Source: Marinoscillum sp. MHG1-6
Lineage (GTDB): Bacteria; Bacteroidota; Bacteroidia; Cytophagales; Cyclobacteriaceae
Length of the DNA stretch: 64,000 nucleotides
Direction: 5' to 3'
NCBI RefSeq assembly: GCF_024714475.1
Contig: NZ_JAMZMI010000003.1
Span: 434,001 to 498,000, forward strand
The translations under genes and the position numbers were made by a program. The number at the start of each line of letters is the position of its first letter. Positions within the stretch are counted from its first letter, which is position 1. The notes under the pieces were generated by a model. That model was not told the origin of the DNA. It searched no databases and saw only the letters and a list, made by a program, of their open reading frames with translations. This document shows positions 36,873 to 46,755 of this stretch, one piece after another.

Positions 36873-39554
36873 TTATTTATAACCTAAATTAGGTGCTAAC
36901 CACTGTTCTACTACATTTTTATCCATACCCTTTCTTTGGGTATAGTCATCAATTTGATCCTCATAAACTTTTCCCAGCCCAAAGTATTTTGACTCAGGGT
37001 GAGAAAAATAAAAACCACTGACTGAAGCCGCAGGGAACATTGCATAACTCTCTGTCAACTCAATTCCTGTATTATTTTGAGCATCAAGCATCCTGAAAAG
37101 AATCTCCTTTTCAGTATGATCCGGACAGGCCGGATATCCCGGTGCCGGTCGGATTCCCTGATACCTTTCCTTTATCAACTCTTCATTCTCAAGCGCCTCT
37201 CCCGATGCATAACCCCACAGTTCCCTTCTCACTTTCTCATGCATCATTTCGGCAAGGGCTTCTGCCAGACGATCGGCCACGGCTTTGATCATAATTGAAT
37301 TATAGTCATCGTGGTCTGTCTCAAACTTATCCGCAAGTTCCTTGGTCCCAAACCCCGCTGAAACAGCAAATCCTCCTATGTAATCCTTCAAACCTGACGC
37401 CTCTGGTGCAATGAAATCAGCAAGTGAAATATTGGGTATATCCTTTCCCTTTTTACCCTGTTGACGCAAAAAATGAAGCGTATCTAGTAGTTCCCCTCTG
37501 GAATCATCTCTGAAAATCTTCACATCTTCTCCATCGGCGATAGCAGGAAAAATACCTACCACCGCTTTTGCCGTAAGTGAAGATTTAGCGATCACATCAT
37601 CCAACATCTCGTTAGCCTCATCATAAAGCTTCTTCGCCTCTTTACCCACTGTAGGGTTTTCGAAAATGGCAGGATATTTACCCTTTAGCATCCAGGTACT
37701 AAAAAATGGCGTCCAGTCTATATATGGTCGAATATCAGCCAATGGAATTGAATCAAAAGTCTTTACGCCTAGGAAATTTGGTTTTGGAGGTTGGTAACCT
37801 TCCCACGTTATTTTGGTTCTATTAGCTTTTGCCTGAGCAAAGGTTACATGTGCTTTTTCATCCTGTCGATTTTCATGCCCCACCTTTAACTCAGCGTATT
37901 CCTGTTTTACCTGCTCAATAAGTTCGTGCTTTGATTCACTCATCAATTTAGTAGCCACACCTACACTCTTGGAGGCATCCAACACATGGATTACCGAACC
38001 ACTATATTTTGGCGCAATTTTTACTGCTGTATGAATCCGTGAAGTTGTAGCACCACCAATCAAAAGAGGCAGGTCCATTTTCCGACGCTCCATTTCTTCT
38101 GCCACATGAACCATTTCATCCAGGGAAGGGGTAATCAGCCCACTCAACCCAATGATGTCTACGTCCTCCTTAACTGCCTCATCCAATATTTTCTCGGCGG
38201 GCACCATTACGCCCATGTCTACAATGTCATAATTATTGCAGCCGAGTACGACACCTACTATATTCTTCCCAATGTCATGCACATCTCCCTTCACAGTGGC
38301 CATAAGGATTTTACCCTTGCTCTGCTTGGTATCCCCTGATCGTTTCTTTTCTTCTTCCAAATATGGAATCAGGTAAGCCACGGATTTTTTCATTACCCGT
38401 GCACTCTTCACCACCTGGGGCAAGAACATTTTGCCGGCTCCAAAAAGGTCACCCACCACATTCATACCATCCATCAGTGGACCTTCAATTACATGAAGTG
38501 GCTTATCATATTGCTGGCGTGCCTCCTCGGTATCTTCTTCAATGAAATCCACAACGCCCTTCACAAGGGCATGCTTTAATCGCTCTTCCACTGAAGCCTC
38601 TCTCCAGCTATTATCGACTACTTTGACCTTACCGTCTCCCTTAACTTTTTCAGCAAAAGCCAGCATACGCTCTGTGGCATCATCTCGACGGTTAAGAAGT
38701 ACATCCTCTACATGCTCAAGAAGATCTTTCGGTATTTCATCGTATACCTCGATCATCCCGGCATTCACAATCCCCATATCCATACCATGTTTGATACCGT
38801 GATATAAGAAAGCTGAATGCATCGCCTCCCGTACTACATTATTACCTCTAAATGAGAAAGAGACATTACTCACTCCCCCACTAACCTTCGCACCAGGTAG
38901 GTTTTCTTTAATCCATTTGGTAGCATTAAAGAAATCAACGGCATAGTTGTTATGCTCATCAATACCGGTAGCCACCGGGAAAATATTCGGGTCAAAAATG
39001 ATATCCTGACGAGGAAATTTCACCACATCGACCAACAGATCATAGCTCCGCTTACAGATATCAATTCTACGCTGGTAAGTATCTGCCTGACCTTTCTCAT
39101 CAAAAGCCATTACGACAGTTGCGGCACCATATTGTTTCAGCTTTCTGGCTTGTTCGAGGAATTTTTCCTCTCCTTCTTTAAGAGAAATGGAGTTAACCAC
39201 ACCCTTACCCTGCACACATTGAAGTCCGGCTTCTATGATTTCCCATTTTGATGAGTCGATCATCACGGGAATCCTGGCTATCTCAGGCTCTGAAGCTATC
39301 AAATTAAGGAATTTGACCATTGCAGCCTTACCGTCAAGCATCCCCTCATCCATATTCACATCCAGGATCTGTGCACCCCCGCGCACCTGGTCCAATGCTA
39401 CTTCCAGGGCCTCCTCATATTTTTCTTCACGGATGAGCCTTGCAAAACGGGCAGACCCCGTCACATTGGTTCGCTCACCAATGTTGATGAAGTTTGTTTC
39501 GGCTGTAACTACCAGCGGTTCGAGTCCCGAAAGCTTTAAAGGAGGTATATTCAT
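36873..39554 (-). CDS. metH: Cobalamin-dependent methionine synthase, C-terminal protein
   Basis: An 893-residue protein holding the pterin-binding, cobalamin-binding and activation domains of MetH. Pterin domain about 1-280 ([20 protein letters not shown]); B12 cap and Rossmann domains about 310-560 with the His ligand motif DVHDIG ([13 protein letters not shown]); activation domain about 590-893 ([31 protein letters not shown]). The homocysteine-binding domain is absent and is encoded separately at 40027-41031. Together the two transfer a methyl group from methyl-THF to homocysteine. It is followed at once by metF. Confidence 0.97.
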   Translation of the reverse strand: MNIPPLKLSGLEPLVVTAETNFINIGERTNVTGSARFARLIREEKYEEALEVALDQVRGGAQILDVNMDEGMLDGKAAMVKFLNLIASEPEIARIPVMIDSSKWEIIEAGLQCVQGKGVVNSISLKEGEEKFLEQARKLKQYGAATVVMAFDEKGQADTYQRRIDICKRSYDLLVDVVKFPRQDIIFDPNIFPVATGIDEHNNYAVDFFNATKWIKENLPGAKVSGGVSNVSFSFRGNNVVREAMHSAFLYHGIKHGMDMGIVNAGMIEVYDEIPKDLLEHVEDVLLNRRDDATERMLAFAEKVKGDGKVKVVDNSWREASVEERLKHALVKGVVDFIEEDTEEARQQYDKPLHVIEGPLMDGMNVVGDLFGAGKMFLPQVVKSARVMKKSVAYLIPYLEEEKKRSGDTKQSKGKILMATVKGDVHDIGKNIVGVVLGCNNYDIVDMGVMVPAEKILDEAVKEDVDIIGLSGLITPSLDEMVHVAEEMERRKMDLPLLIGGATTSRIHTAVKIAPKYSGSVIHVLDASKSVGVATKLMSESKHELIEQVKQEYAELKVGHENRQDEKAHVTFAQAKANRTKITWEGYQPPKPNFLGVKTFDSIPLADIRPYIDWTPFFSTWMLKGKYPAIFENPTVGKEAKKLYDEANEMLDDVIAKSSLTAKAVVGIFPAIADGEDVKIFRDDSRGELLDTLHFLRQQGKKGKDIPNISLADFIAPEASGLKDYIGGFAVSAGFGTKELADKFETDHDDYNSIMIKAVADRLAEALAEMMHEKVRRELWGYASGEALENEELIKERYQGIRPAPGYPACPDHTEKEILFRMLDAQNNTGIELTESYAMFPAASVSGFYFSHPESKYFGLGKVYEDQIDDYTQRKGMDKNVVEQWLAPNLGYK

Positions 39555-39599
39555 ACTTTGGTTAAGTTCTCTTAATAAAAGGGTTTAATGGCAACCTAT

Positions 39600-40037
39600 T
39601 TACATCAATACCTGCCAATTGTCATCAGCACCTCCATTTACCCAATCTCTGTATTTCTCCTGTCCACCGCGAGCAGACCAATCAGAGTCAATGGTGAGCT
39701 TAGAACTAATTCCACCCCGTGGATTACAGTTCATGACCATTCTCAACCTATCAGGTTCATAAACTTTCATCATATGATCATAAAAGATATTGATCAATCT
39801 TTCATATGAAACAACGATATCCCTCAATTGGAAAACATACTGTTTAAGCGACTTCAATTCAATAATCTTATCCTGAGGATAAAACGTCAGATAAACGTTC
39901 GCGAAATCAGGCTGCTCTTTTACACCAAGGAAAGTGAATTCCGGAATCTTAATTTTAATCTCATAAGCCTCACTGGTAGGATTAGGTAAGGCCTTTAGAA
40001 TAGAGCTATCTATTGTATCGTATTTCTTAATCAACAT
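39600..40037 (-). CDS. QueF-like T-fold protein lacking the catalytic cysteine
   Basis: A 145-residue homologue of the short-form 7-cyano-7-deazaguanine (preQ0) reductase QueF. The family pattern is visible: [13 protein letters not shown] (with D44), the ExKSLK motif (ELKSLK, 60-65), E79, and PRGGIS (106-111). In QueF the active-site stretch is LCPxTGQPDFA; here it reads [10 protein letters not shown], so the nucleophilic Cys is Gly38 and the following Pro is Val39. It should not form the thioimide intermediate and is unlikely to be a standard preQ0 reductase. It lies between the two metH genes and overlaps the first by 11 nt. Confidence 0.8.
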   Translation of the reverse strand: MLIKKYDTIDSSILKALPNPTSEAYEIKIKIPEFTFLGVKEQPDFANVYLTFYPQDKIIELKSLKQYVFQLRDIVVSYERLINIFYDHMMKVYEPDRLRMVMNCNPRGGISSKLTIDSDWSARGGQEKYRDWVNGGADDNWQVLM

Positions 40038-41031
40038 AAGCTTCTTTGATTCTGGGTTGAAACTGATTGGCTAACCTGGCTATTTCATGGATATGATCTG
40101 GAGTCGTTCCACAACAGCCACCCACAATGTTCAGCCATCCCTGTTCCATAAATTCCTTGATCTGCTCTCCCATTTCTTCCGGAGATTGATCGTATTCCCC
40201 AAACTCATTTGGCAAACCGGCATTTGGGTGTGCGCTGACCATAAAATCACATCTTTCACTTAATACCTGCAAATAAGGCCTTAGTTCGCTGGCTCCCAAT
40301 GCGCAGTTTAAACCAACGCTAAGAAGATCCATATGCGAAATAGAAATCAAAAAGGCCTCTGTAGTTTGTCCCGAAAGTGTTCTTCCGGATGCATCGGTGA
40401 TGGTTCCGGAAACCATAACCGGGACATTTACATTTCTTTCGGTGTTAAGGTCATCAATAGCAACCAAAGCTGCTTTGGCATTGAGTGTATCAAAAACTGT
40501 CTCCACTAGAAAAGCATCAACCCCGCCATCTAATAGCGCTTTTGCTTGTTCATAATATGCCGTCTTCAAATCTTCAAATGTCACCGCCCTATATCCCGGG
40601 TCGTTAACATCCGGTGAGATCGAAGCAGTTCGGTTGGTAGGACCGATAGAGCCTGCCACAAACCTTGGCTTATCAGGATTATCAGCTGTAAACTTATCAG
40701 CTACCTCTCGAGCAATTCGTGCTGACTCATAATTGAGCTGATAAACATAAGATTCAAGGCCATAATCTGCCTGGGCAATGGTAGTACTGCTGAAAGTATT
40801 CGTTTCTGCAATATCCGCTCCCGCCTCAAAGTAGGCGGCATGGATTTCCGAAAGGACGTCAGGTCTCGTCAGAGCCAAAAGGTCATTATTTCCCTTCAGT
40901 GGCTTTGGGTGATCCTTCAGCGCTTCATTTCTGAAATCTTCCTCCTCCAGTTTGTACCGCTGAATCATAGTTCCCATGGCTCCATCAAGTACAAGAATTC
41001 TCTGCTTAGCAATTTCTTTCAGCTTGCTCAT
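40027..41031 (-). CDS. metH: Methionine synthase, homocysteine-binding protein
   Basis: A 334-residue homocysteine S-methyltransferase domain, the N-terminal part of MetH as a separate protein. Visible are [10 protein letters not shown] at the start, the metal-ligand GLNCALGA and [11 protein letters not shown] (zinc cysteines), and [19 protein letters not shown]. It should bind homocysteine and Zn2+ and work with the large MetH part encoded at 36873-39554. It is the first gene after the SAM-I riboswitch and overlaps the QueF-like gene by 11 nt. Confidence 0.95.
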   Translation of the reverse strand: MSKLKEIAKQRILVLDGAMGTMIQRYKLEEEDFRNEALKDHPKPLKGNNDLLALTRPDVLSEIHAAYFEAGADIAETNTFSSTTIAQADYGLESYVYQLNYESARIAREVADKFTADNPDKPRFVAGSIGPTNRTASISPDVNDPGYRAVTFEDLKTAYYEQAKALLDGGVDAFLVETVFDTLNAKAALVAIDDLNTERNVNVPVMVSGTITDASGRTLSGQTTEAFLISISHMDLLSVGLNCALGASELRPYLQVLSERCDFMVSAHPNAGLPNEFGEYDQSPEEMGEQIKEFMEQGWLNIVGGCCGTTPDHIHEIARLANQFQPRIKEAYVD

Positions 41032-41083
41032 TCTTCTAGTTATTTAGCACAGTTATGGAGAAAGTCACCTTTGAAGGGAATCA

Positions 41084-41192
41084 CTTATCTCTTCTCAAAC
41101 CCTGGTTTGAGTGGGAGTTAGCACCGAAATCCATCTGAGGACAGGTTGCCAAGACGTCATAGGGCCCAATCCCTCGGTCTTTCTCGATAAAT
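41084..41192 (-). promoter_or_regulatory. SAM-I (S-box) riboswitch upstream of the methionine operon
   Basis: On the minus strand the conserved S-box core is readable: TTTATCGAGAAAGACCGAGG, then GGGCCCTATGACG, then TTGGCAACC, then GGTGCTAACTCC. It is followed by the P4 hairpin CTCAAACC-AG-GGTTTGAG and the P1 3' strand GATAAG that pairs with TTTATC. It binds S-adenosylmethionine. The region to the metH start (41031) has no obvious terminator with a T run, so control may act on translation or through a structure not evident by eye. Confidence 0.9.
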
Positions 41193-41287
41193 GTGGCGGC
41201 AAATATACCTATTACTATTTTAGTTATTCACTTATCAGGAACAATAAATCATTAGGGAAGTTTCCATAAAATGATAGATTTACGCTC

Positions 41288-42193
41288 GTGAAATTTGCAG
41301 CAATAGACATTGGCTCGAATGCCATCAGGTTACAGATCACCAAAGTATTAGAATTCGAGCACCAGATTACCTTCAAAAAATTAGAGTACATTCGCTTTCC
41401 AATGCGTTTAGGCCACGATGTTTTCACTATCGGAAAGATCAGCCCTGAAAAAGAGGAAGCTTTCATGAAGCTGATGCAGGCCTACAAAAACATGATAGAT
41501 CTGTACGAGATCAAGCATTATTATGGATGTGCCACCTCGGCCATGCGCGAATCCAAAAATGGCAAAAGCATTGTTCAGCGTGTACAAGACGAGATAGGAC
41601 TAAAACTTCATATTATTTCTGGACAGAAGGAGGCTGAGATGATCAACGATGTTATCAGCCTCAATCTTGACGAGCAAACCTATATCCACATTGATGTAGG
41701 TGGTGGTAGTACAGAGCTGAACTTTTATCAAAACCAGCAGAAAATCCTTTCAAAGTCCTTTAAACTAGGATCGGTAAGACGGTTGGAACATCACGACTCC
41801 CCAGCAGTCTGGAAGGCCATGAATAAATGGGTCGCTGATCAAATAAAGGATTACAAGGGTAAAATCACTGCGATCGGTACAGGTGGAAACATCAACAAGC
41901 TATACGAACTGTCCCAGGTGAAAAGCAAAAGAAAGATGTCTTTGAATACCTTGATGAAGGTTCAGGATTATCTTAAAAACATGACGCTCGAAGACAGAAT
42001 GGTTCGTCTGCAACTGAACCCTGACCGTGCGGATGTTATTATCCCTGCTTCTGATATTTACATTGGAGTGATGCAAGCCGCACATGCCAAATCTGTTATT
42101 GTTCCGGATATTGGGTTGAAGGATGGTATAAATTATTACCTATACAATAAATACTTCCCAACAAAAGGTAGGGTTTGGGTTAAAAACTCCTAA
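41288..42193 (+). CDS. Ppx/GppA phosphatase-family protein
   Basis: A 301-residue ASKHA-fold protein starting with GTG. Motifs: FAAIDIGSNAIRLQI (phosphate 1), CATSAMRESKNG, IISGQKEAEMINDV, HIDVGGGSTELNFY (phosphate 2) and AIGTGGNINKLYE. It lacks the long C-terminal HD domain of E. coli Ppx/GppA, so it is the short form usual in this phylum. It could hydrolyse polyphosphate or pppGpp; the sequence does not decide which. It is divergent from the methionine operon and stands alone. Confidence 0.9.
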   Translation: MKFAAIDIGSNAIRLQITKVLEFEHQITFKKLEYIRFPMRLGHDVFTIGKISPEKEEAFMKLMQAYKNMIDLYEIKHYYGCATSAMRESKNGKSIVQRVQDEIGLKLHIISGQKEAEMINDVISLNLDEQTYIHIDVGGGSTELNFYQNQQKILSKSFKLGSVRRLEHHDSPAVWKAMNKWVADQIKDYKGKITAIGTGGNINKLYELSQVKSKRKMSLNTLMKVQDYLKNMTLEDRMVRLQLNPDRADVIIPASDIYIGVMQAAHAKSVIVPDIGLKDGINYYLYNKYFPTKGRVWVKNS

Positions 42194-42340
42194 TAAACTG
42201 ATTATCAGTAGTAAAGGAAGAATAATTATAGAGTTAACCCTCTAATTCAACCAGCTAAAGAAAAATAATTCACTTTTTTTTCAACTGGTTCCAACCATCC
42301 CTTGAGTTCATGTTTCTATAGTCCAAACCGACTATTCACC

Positions 42341-42406
42341 ATGACTGCTATAATTATAAAATTGATTGCTATCTGTTGTTTTTTACTAGCCTTTTTGGCG
42401 GTATAA
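42341..42406 (+). CDS. Possible 21-residue hydrophobic microprotein
   Basis: The only coding signal seen in the 237-nt gap between ppx-like and DAHP synthase genes is an ATG at 42341 followed by a short frame (MTAIIIKLIAICCFLLAFLAV) that forms a single membrane helix. It has no clear Shine-Dalgarno (common in this phylum) and could occur by chance. No function is proposed. Confidence 0.25.
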   Translation: MTAIIIKLIAICCFLLAFLAV

Positions 42407-42430
42407 ACAGCTCATTCATTTTGAGTGCCG

Positions 42431-43435
42431 TCACCCCAGTACTTCCTTGAGCTTATTAACCTTATGGATTAGTCTAGAAGACTGAGCAAAATCCAATGTT
42501 TGCTGGCCATCAGACAATGCCTGATCAGGTTTCTCATGGATCTCGAATATGATCCCATCGGCTCCGGCAACTGCAGAGGCTAATGCCACGGCACTAACAT
42601 GATCTCTCAGACCAATCCCATGAGATGGATCTGCAATTACAGGTAAATGAGTCTTCTCTTTTAATATTGGAATAGCGTTGATATCAAATGTATTCCTTGA
42701 GGCACGCTCGTAAGTCCTGATACCTCGCTCACAGAGCAATATTCTTTCATTTCCACCAGAGAAAACATATTCAGCGCTGTACATCAGTTCGTCAATGGTC
42801 CCCGAAATCCCTCTTTTGATCATAACTGCCTTGTCAATTCTTCCCAACTCGTCAAGTAAATTGAAGTTCTGAGTATTTCTCGCCCCTACCTGAAAAACAT
42901 CAACATAGTCATGCATCTCTTCTATTTGAGAAACCTGCATTACTTCCGTCACAATCTTAATCCCGTGTTCTTTAGCCGCCTTATACCACATCTTCAGACC
43001 ATCAATCCCCATCCCTCTAAATGAGTACGGGGAGCTTCTCGGTTTGAAAACGCCGCCGCGCATAATTTGCAATCCATTGGCCTTTAGATGCTCAATGGTC
43101 TTGTAGATGTTTTCTTCACCTTCTATACTACAAGGCCCGGCCATCATCGCAAAATGTCCCCCACCAATCTTCACACCATCGCCCAGATCAATGACCGTCT
43201 GCTCCGTTTTCCATTTACTGGAAACTAACTTAAAGTCATCAGAGACTATATGGATATCCAGAATACCGGGCAAATGCCCGATGGAACGCACATCAAACTT
43301 CTTCTTCCCTATTCCCACGAGATAAGTCCCAAATTGGGTCACTACCTCATTGGTCTTGTACTTGAGAGAGGTAACCTGATCGAAAAGTTGCCTTTTCTGA
43401 TCTGACGTAATATCCGGACTCAACTGAATGATCAT
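42431..43435 (-). CDS. aroF: DAHP synthase, type I-beta
   Basis: A 334-residue 3-deoxy-7-phosphoheptulonate synthase, first step of the shikimate pathway. It has an N-terminal ferredoxin-like regulatory domain (about 1-70), then the TIM barrel with the metal and PEP motifs MAGPCSIEG, RGGVFKPRSSPYSFRG, KRGISGTIDELMYSAEY, and DPSHGIGLRDHV. Type I-beta enzymes with this N-terminal domain are often feedback-controlled. It is the last gene of the trp operon and overlaps trpA by 4 nt, so supply of precursor is tied to tryptophan demand. Confidence 0.95.
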   Translation of the reverse strand: MIIQLSPDITSDQKRQLFDQVTSLKYKTNEVVTQFGTYLVGIGKKKFDVRSIGHLPGILDIHIVSDDFKLVSSKWKTEQTVIDLGDGVKIGGGHFAMMAGPCSIEGEENIYKTIEHLKANGLQIMRGGVFKPRSSPYSFRGMGIDGLKMWYKAAKEHGIKIVTEVMQVSQIEEMHDYVDVFQVGARNTQNFNLLDELGRIDKAVMIKRGISGTIDELMYSAEYVFSGGNERILLCERGIRTYERASRNTFDINAIPILKEKTHLPVIADPSHGIGLRDHVSAVALASAVAGADGIIFEIHEKPDQALSDGQQTLDFAQSSRLIHKVNKLKEVLG

Positions 43436-44211
43436 GATGGATTCTTGATTGATTTCACAAATAACTTAATCGCTTGATCAGAAGCATCTTGAGAGAGCTG
43501 CTTGATAAAAGCACTTCCGACAATTGCTCCATCTGCGTATTCACAAGCCTTACTAAAGGTAGCATAGTTCGATATCCCGAAACCAATCATCCTTGGATTC
43601 TTGAGACCCATGGCATTTACCCGATTAAAATATTCTACTTGTGTTGCTGATATATCACTTTTTGCACCGGTAATGCTGGATGCAGCCACCATGTAAATAA
43701 ACCCATTTGACAACTCGTCGATTTTCTTAATTCGATTATCCGAAGTCTGAGGGGTTACCAAAAAGACATTGTACAGTCCATGCTTCTCAAAAAGCGGCTG
43801 ATACAATTCCTCATACTCATACATCGGGAGATCAGGAAGGATCAAACCATCAACACCTACCTCCTCACATTTAGCACAAAATCTTTCGATCCCATATTGC
43901 AGAACCGGATTGATATACCCCATCATAAGTACCGGAATGGATACTCTACTTCTCAAATCTTTGAGCTGATCGAAGAGTTTTACCAGGGTCATTCCATTTT
44001 CAAGCGCCTGAGTTGAGCTTGCCTGAATGGTTGGTCCGTCAGCCACAGGATCGGAAAATGGGAGCCCTATTTCCAAAACATCTGCACCACCTTCCTCCAG
44101 AGCAACAGCAACCCTCATCGTATCTTCCAATGCAGGGTAACCTGCAGTAAAGTATACATTGAGAAGGTCCCTCTTCTTATCTTGAAATGCCTGATCTATT
44201 CTGTTTTTCAT
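43432..44211 (-). CDS. trpA: Tryptophan synthase alpha chain
   Basis: A 259-residue TIM-barrel subunit that cleaves indole-3-glycerol phosphate to indole and glyceraldehyde 3-phosphate. Typical motifs: YFTAGYPALEDT, LEIGLPFSDPVADGPTIQ (catalytic Glu and Asp), GLILPDLPMYE and VGSAFIKQLS. Length is normal. The 72-nt gap from trpB is the largest between true trp genes except the GxxExxY interval. The 3' end overlaps the DAHP synthase gene by 4 nt. Confidence 0.97.
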   Translation of the reverse strand: MKNRIDQAFQDKKRDLLNVYFTAGYPALEDTMRVAVALEEGGADVLEIGLPFSDPVADGPTIQASSTQALENGMTLVKLFDQLKDLRSRVSIPVLMMGYINPVLQYGIERFCAKCEEVGVDGLILPDLPMYEYEELYQPLFEKHGLYNVFLVTPQTSDNRIKKIDELSNGFIYMVAASSITGAKSDISATQVEYFNRVNAMGLKNPRMIGFGISNYATFSKACEYADGAIVGSAFIKQLSQDASDQAIKLFVKSIKNPS

Positions 44212-44283
44212 TATTTGAACTTTTTGAATTTGCTGAGGTGCCTATAATTCAGAAGCACTTCAACCTTGACAACCTATCCCTTT

Positions 44284-45480
44284 TCAGTATTTACCCCACT
44301 TGATGTAAGTCTCTAAATCTTTGTCCCCTCTACCTGAGAGATTGACTACTACTATATCATCTGATTTGAATTGGAAATTTTCAAGCGCAGCCAGGGCGTG
44401 AGATGATTCAACGGCCGGAATAATTCCTTCCAGCTTGCTCAACAACACGCCTGCGGTCATAGCCTGCTCATCAGTAATACTTTCAAACAGAGCCCTTCCG
44501 CTATCGAAAAGGTGGGCATGAAAAGGCCCGATCCCAGGATAATCCAATCCGGCTGAAATCGAATATGGCTCCACCACCTGGCCATCATCAGTTTGCATCA
44601 AAATCGTTCTGCTACCATGCAAAACCCCCTCTCTACCAAGAGCAGTTGTCGCTGCAGATTTACCTGAATGATTTCCAAGTCCAGCCGCTTCAGTTGCGAT
44701 CAACTTCACATTTTCATGACCCAGAAAATGATAATAAGCCCCGGCTGCATTACTACCACCACCTACGCAGGCAAACACATAATCCGGATCCGATTTACCT
44801 TCTTTCTCCAGCAACTGATGCTTAATCTCTTCACTGATCACAGATTGAAATCTTGCAACCATGTCCGGGTAAGGATGAGGTCCTACCACAGAACCAATAA
44901 TATAATGGGTATCCGCCGGGTTATTGATCCAGTGCCTCATGGCCTCATTGGTGGCATCCTTTAAGGTTTTACTACCAGATGTTGCAGGACGTACTTCTGC
45001 CCCAAGGATTTTCATCCGTTCAACATTAGGCTTTTGTCTGGCCATGTCTACTTCGCCCATGTAAACTATACACTCAAGTCCCATTAACGCACAAACCGTG
45101 GCCGTTGCCACACCATGTTGACCCGCTCCCGTCTCCGCTATGATCTTCTTCTTACCAAGTGCCTCGGCTACCAGAATCTGTCCGATCGTATTATTGACTT
45201 TGTGTGCGCCTGTATGGCAGAGATCCTCACGCTTAAGATAGATTTTCGCTCCATATTTCTCGGAAAGTCGAGCCGCGTGGTATAATGGAGTTGGCCGACC
45301 CACATAATCCTTCAACAGCTGATCAAATCGCTCTTTAAAGCCATGTTCATTGATGATCTTGAGATAATTTTCTCTCAGTTCCTCCACATTCGGGTATAGC
45401 ATCTCGGGAATGTAGGCCCCACCAAACTTCCCAAAATAGCCTCTCTCGTCTACCAAATATTTGGATGATGTATCCGTCAT
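44284..45480 (-). CDS. trpB: Tryptophan synthase beta chain
   Basis: A 398-residue PLP enzyme joining indole and serine into tryptophan. Signatures: [44 protein letters not shown] (with the PLP-binding Lys in HTGAHKVNN), [14 protein letters not shown] and [13 protein letters not shown]. The enzyme is intact. It overlaps trpF by 4 nt, and the trpA start lies 72 nt downstream. Confidence 0.98.
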   Translation of the reverse strand: MTDTSSKYLVDERGYFGKFGGAYIPEMLYPNVEELRENYLKIINEHGFKERFDQLLKDYVGRPTPLYHAARLSEKYGAKIYLKREDLCHTGAHKVNNTIGQILVAEALGKKKIIAETGAGQHGVATATVCALMGLECIVYMGEVDMARQKPNVERMKILGAEVRPATSGSKTLKDATNEAMRHWINNPADTHYIIGSVVGPHPYPDMVARFQSVISEEIKHQLLEKEGKSDPDYVFACVGGGSNAAGAYYHFLGHENVKLIATEAAGLGNHSGKSAATTALGREGVLHGSRTILMQTDDGQVVEPYSISAGLDYPGIGPFHAHLFDSGRALFESITDEQAMTAGVLLSKLEGIIPAVESSHALAALENFQFKSDDIVVVNLSGRGDKDLETYIKWGKY

Positions 45481-46085
45481 AATACTTCTTTTAAAGCTTT
45501 AATTCTTTCAATATCCTTAAGGCCCGGCGACACTTCGAATCTGCTATTCACATCAATGGCGAAAAGCTTTTCTATACCGAGACTTTCAATCGTTTTAATA
45601 TCTTCCAAATCCACGCCTCCACTTAAAAAGAAAGGAACATTAGATTCGTATTGTTTCAATATCGTCCAGTCAAATTTTTCACCGCTTCCTCCGAAATCTG
45701 GAGTCTTCGTATCAAAAAGAAAAAAGTCGACATACGGTTCAAATTCCTTAATATCATCTATAGGCATCGCATCCTGCACGCTAAGCACCTTAATTACTCC
45801 AACATTTTTGGACTTCAATGCCCTAACTACTTCCACGGATTCTCCACCATGCAATTGCACGAAATCCAGTTTATATCTGCTAACTTTTTCAAGCATCGAT
45901 TCAATCGGCTCGTTTACAAAGACACCCACTTTTTTGACATCCGCCGGAACCCCAGACGTATCAAGCTCATCCCCGACATATCGCGGTGACTTCGGATAAA
46001 AGATGAACCCAATAAAGTCAGGTTGCTGAGTCACCAATCCCCGGATATTCTCCGGTTCTTTCATACCACACACTTTCAGTTTCAT
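45477..46085 (-). CDS. trpF: Phosphoribosylanthranilate isomerase
   Basis: A 202-residue TIM-barrel enzyme of the tryptophan pathway. Diagnostic motifs: [13 protein letters not shown] (catalytic Cys at residue 6), [20 protein letters not shown] and [19 protein letters not shown]. The frame extends upstream to an ATG at 46136, but the ATG at 46085 gives the standard family start (MKLKVCG). The preceding 670 nt separate it from trpC and contain the decayed GxxExxY element. Confidence 0.95.
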   Translation of the reverse strand: MKLKVCGMKEPENIRGLVTQQPDFIGFIFYPKSPRYVGDELDTSGVPADVKKVGVFVNEPIESMLEKVSRYKLDFVQLHGGESVEVVRALKSKNVGVIKVLSVQDAMPIDDIKEFEPYVDFFLFDTKTPDFGGSGEKFDWTILKQYESNVPFFLSGGVDLEDIKTIESLGIEKLFAIDVNSRFEVSPGLKDIERIKALKEVL

Positions 46086-46169
46086 AATATTAAAACCACT
46101 GAGATACTCAAAGAATGACGAGTTATTGAATTTCAATTTCTCTGTTAACTCTATGCCATCCGTGGTTAT

Positions 46170-46205
46170 TTATTCGGTACATAATATTATTAATATGTCC
46201 TTCAT
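46170..46205 (-). pseudogene. Internally deleted GxxExxY remnant
   Basis: On the minus strand the sequence starts ATGAAGGACATA, matching the first four codons of the GxxExxY frame at 46678 (ATGGAAGACATA), then jumps to a copy of its 3' end (TATTATGTACCGAATAAATA; compare 46285-46310). The middle of the gene is missing. A leader like that of the longer copy precedes it, so this is an internal-deletion derivative of the same unit. Confidence 0.6.
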
Positions 46206-46282
46206 ATTTTTTGACCACAGAGAAACTCAGAGAACTCTGTGCTCTTGAGCTTTTACAGCTCTGTGAACCCTGTGCTCTTTGC
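46206..46282 (-). repeat. GxxExxY leader repeat, copy 1
   Basis: On the minus strand: a CCGCAAAGAGCACAG start, AAAGCTCAAGAGC in the middle, and TTCTCTG...CTCTGTGGT just before the ATG at 46205. It parallels 46679-46752. The runs of CACAGAG/CTCTGTG can form hairpins. The unit seems to be a noncoding leader that moves or duplicates with GxxExxY genes. Confidence 0.6.
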
Positions 46283-46284
46283 GG

Positions 46285-46678
46285 TTATTTATTCGGGACA
46301 TAATATTTATTAATCAGCCGTGTAAGCCCTTCCTTTACTCTAAAAACATTAAAGTTAATTAGCAACCCAATCTTGCAATTCGCTAATTTCAGATAAGTCA
46401 GTAGTTGAGCGATATGAATGTCTTCAACGGCTTTTATTGCCTTTAACTCAACAATAACTTTATTTTTAACCATCAAATCAACTCGATAACCACAGTCCAG
46501 CTTCACATTATCATAAATCACCGGCATACTTTTTTCCTTTTCAACAAAATGGCCTCCTCTTTCAACTCATAGAACAAACATTCCTGATAAACAGACTCCA
46601 AAAGACCTGGTCCCAATTCTGTATGCACTTTGATAGCCGCACCGATTATTCTATTAGTAATTTGACTTATGTCTTCCA
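46285..46678 (-). pseudogene. Frameshifted GxxExxY-family gene
   Basis: GxxExxY proteins (about 125-130 residues, function unknown) are encoded here in two frames. The first part runs from the ATG at 46678 ([20 protein letters not shown], then [11 protein letters not shown], matching the name motif). The second part ends at 46285 ([26 protein letters not shown]...). They are joined if one base is restored in the GAGGAGG region near 46550. Without that the first part stops near 46515. It interrupts the trp operon between trpC and trpF on the same strand. The 80-residue frame at 46285-46527 is only its 3' part. Confidence 0.8.
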
Positions 46679-46752
46679 TATTTATCTACCACAGAGAACA
46701 CTGAGCTCTTGAGCTTTAATCTCTCTGTGCACTCTGCTCTCTGAGCGGTGAA
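46679..46752 (-). repeat. GxxExxY leader repeat, copy 2
   Basis: On the minus strand: CCGCTCAGAGAGCAGAG, then AAAGCTCAAGAGCTCAG, then TTCTCTGTGGT before the pseudogene start. It is clearly related to copy 1 at 46206-46282, with substitutions. The shared AAAGCTCAAGAGC core and CTCTGTGGT end define the unit. Confidence 0.6.
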
Positions 46753-46755
46753 TAA

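Noticed and set aside
45556-45999. 147-residue frame on the plus strand
   Set aside because: It lies fully antisense to trpF, is rich in S, T and P, and shows no recognisable domain.
46285-46527. 80-residue intact GxxExxY-like gene
   Set aside because: It is only the 3' part of a gene whose 5' part (from 46678) lies in another frame; treated as one frameshifted pseudogene.
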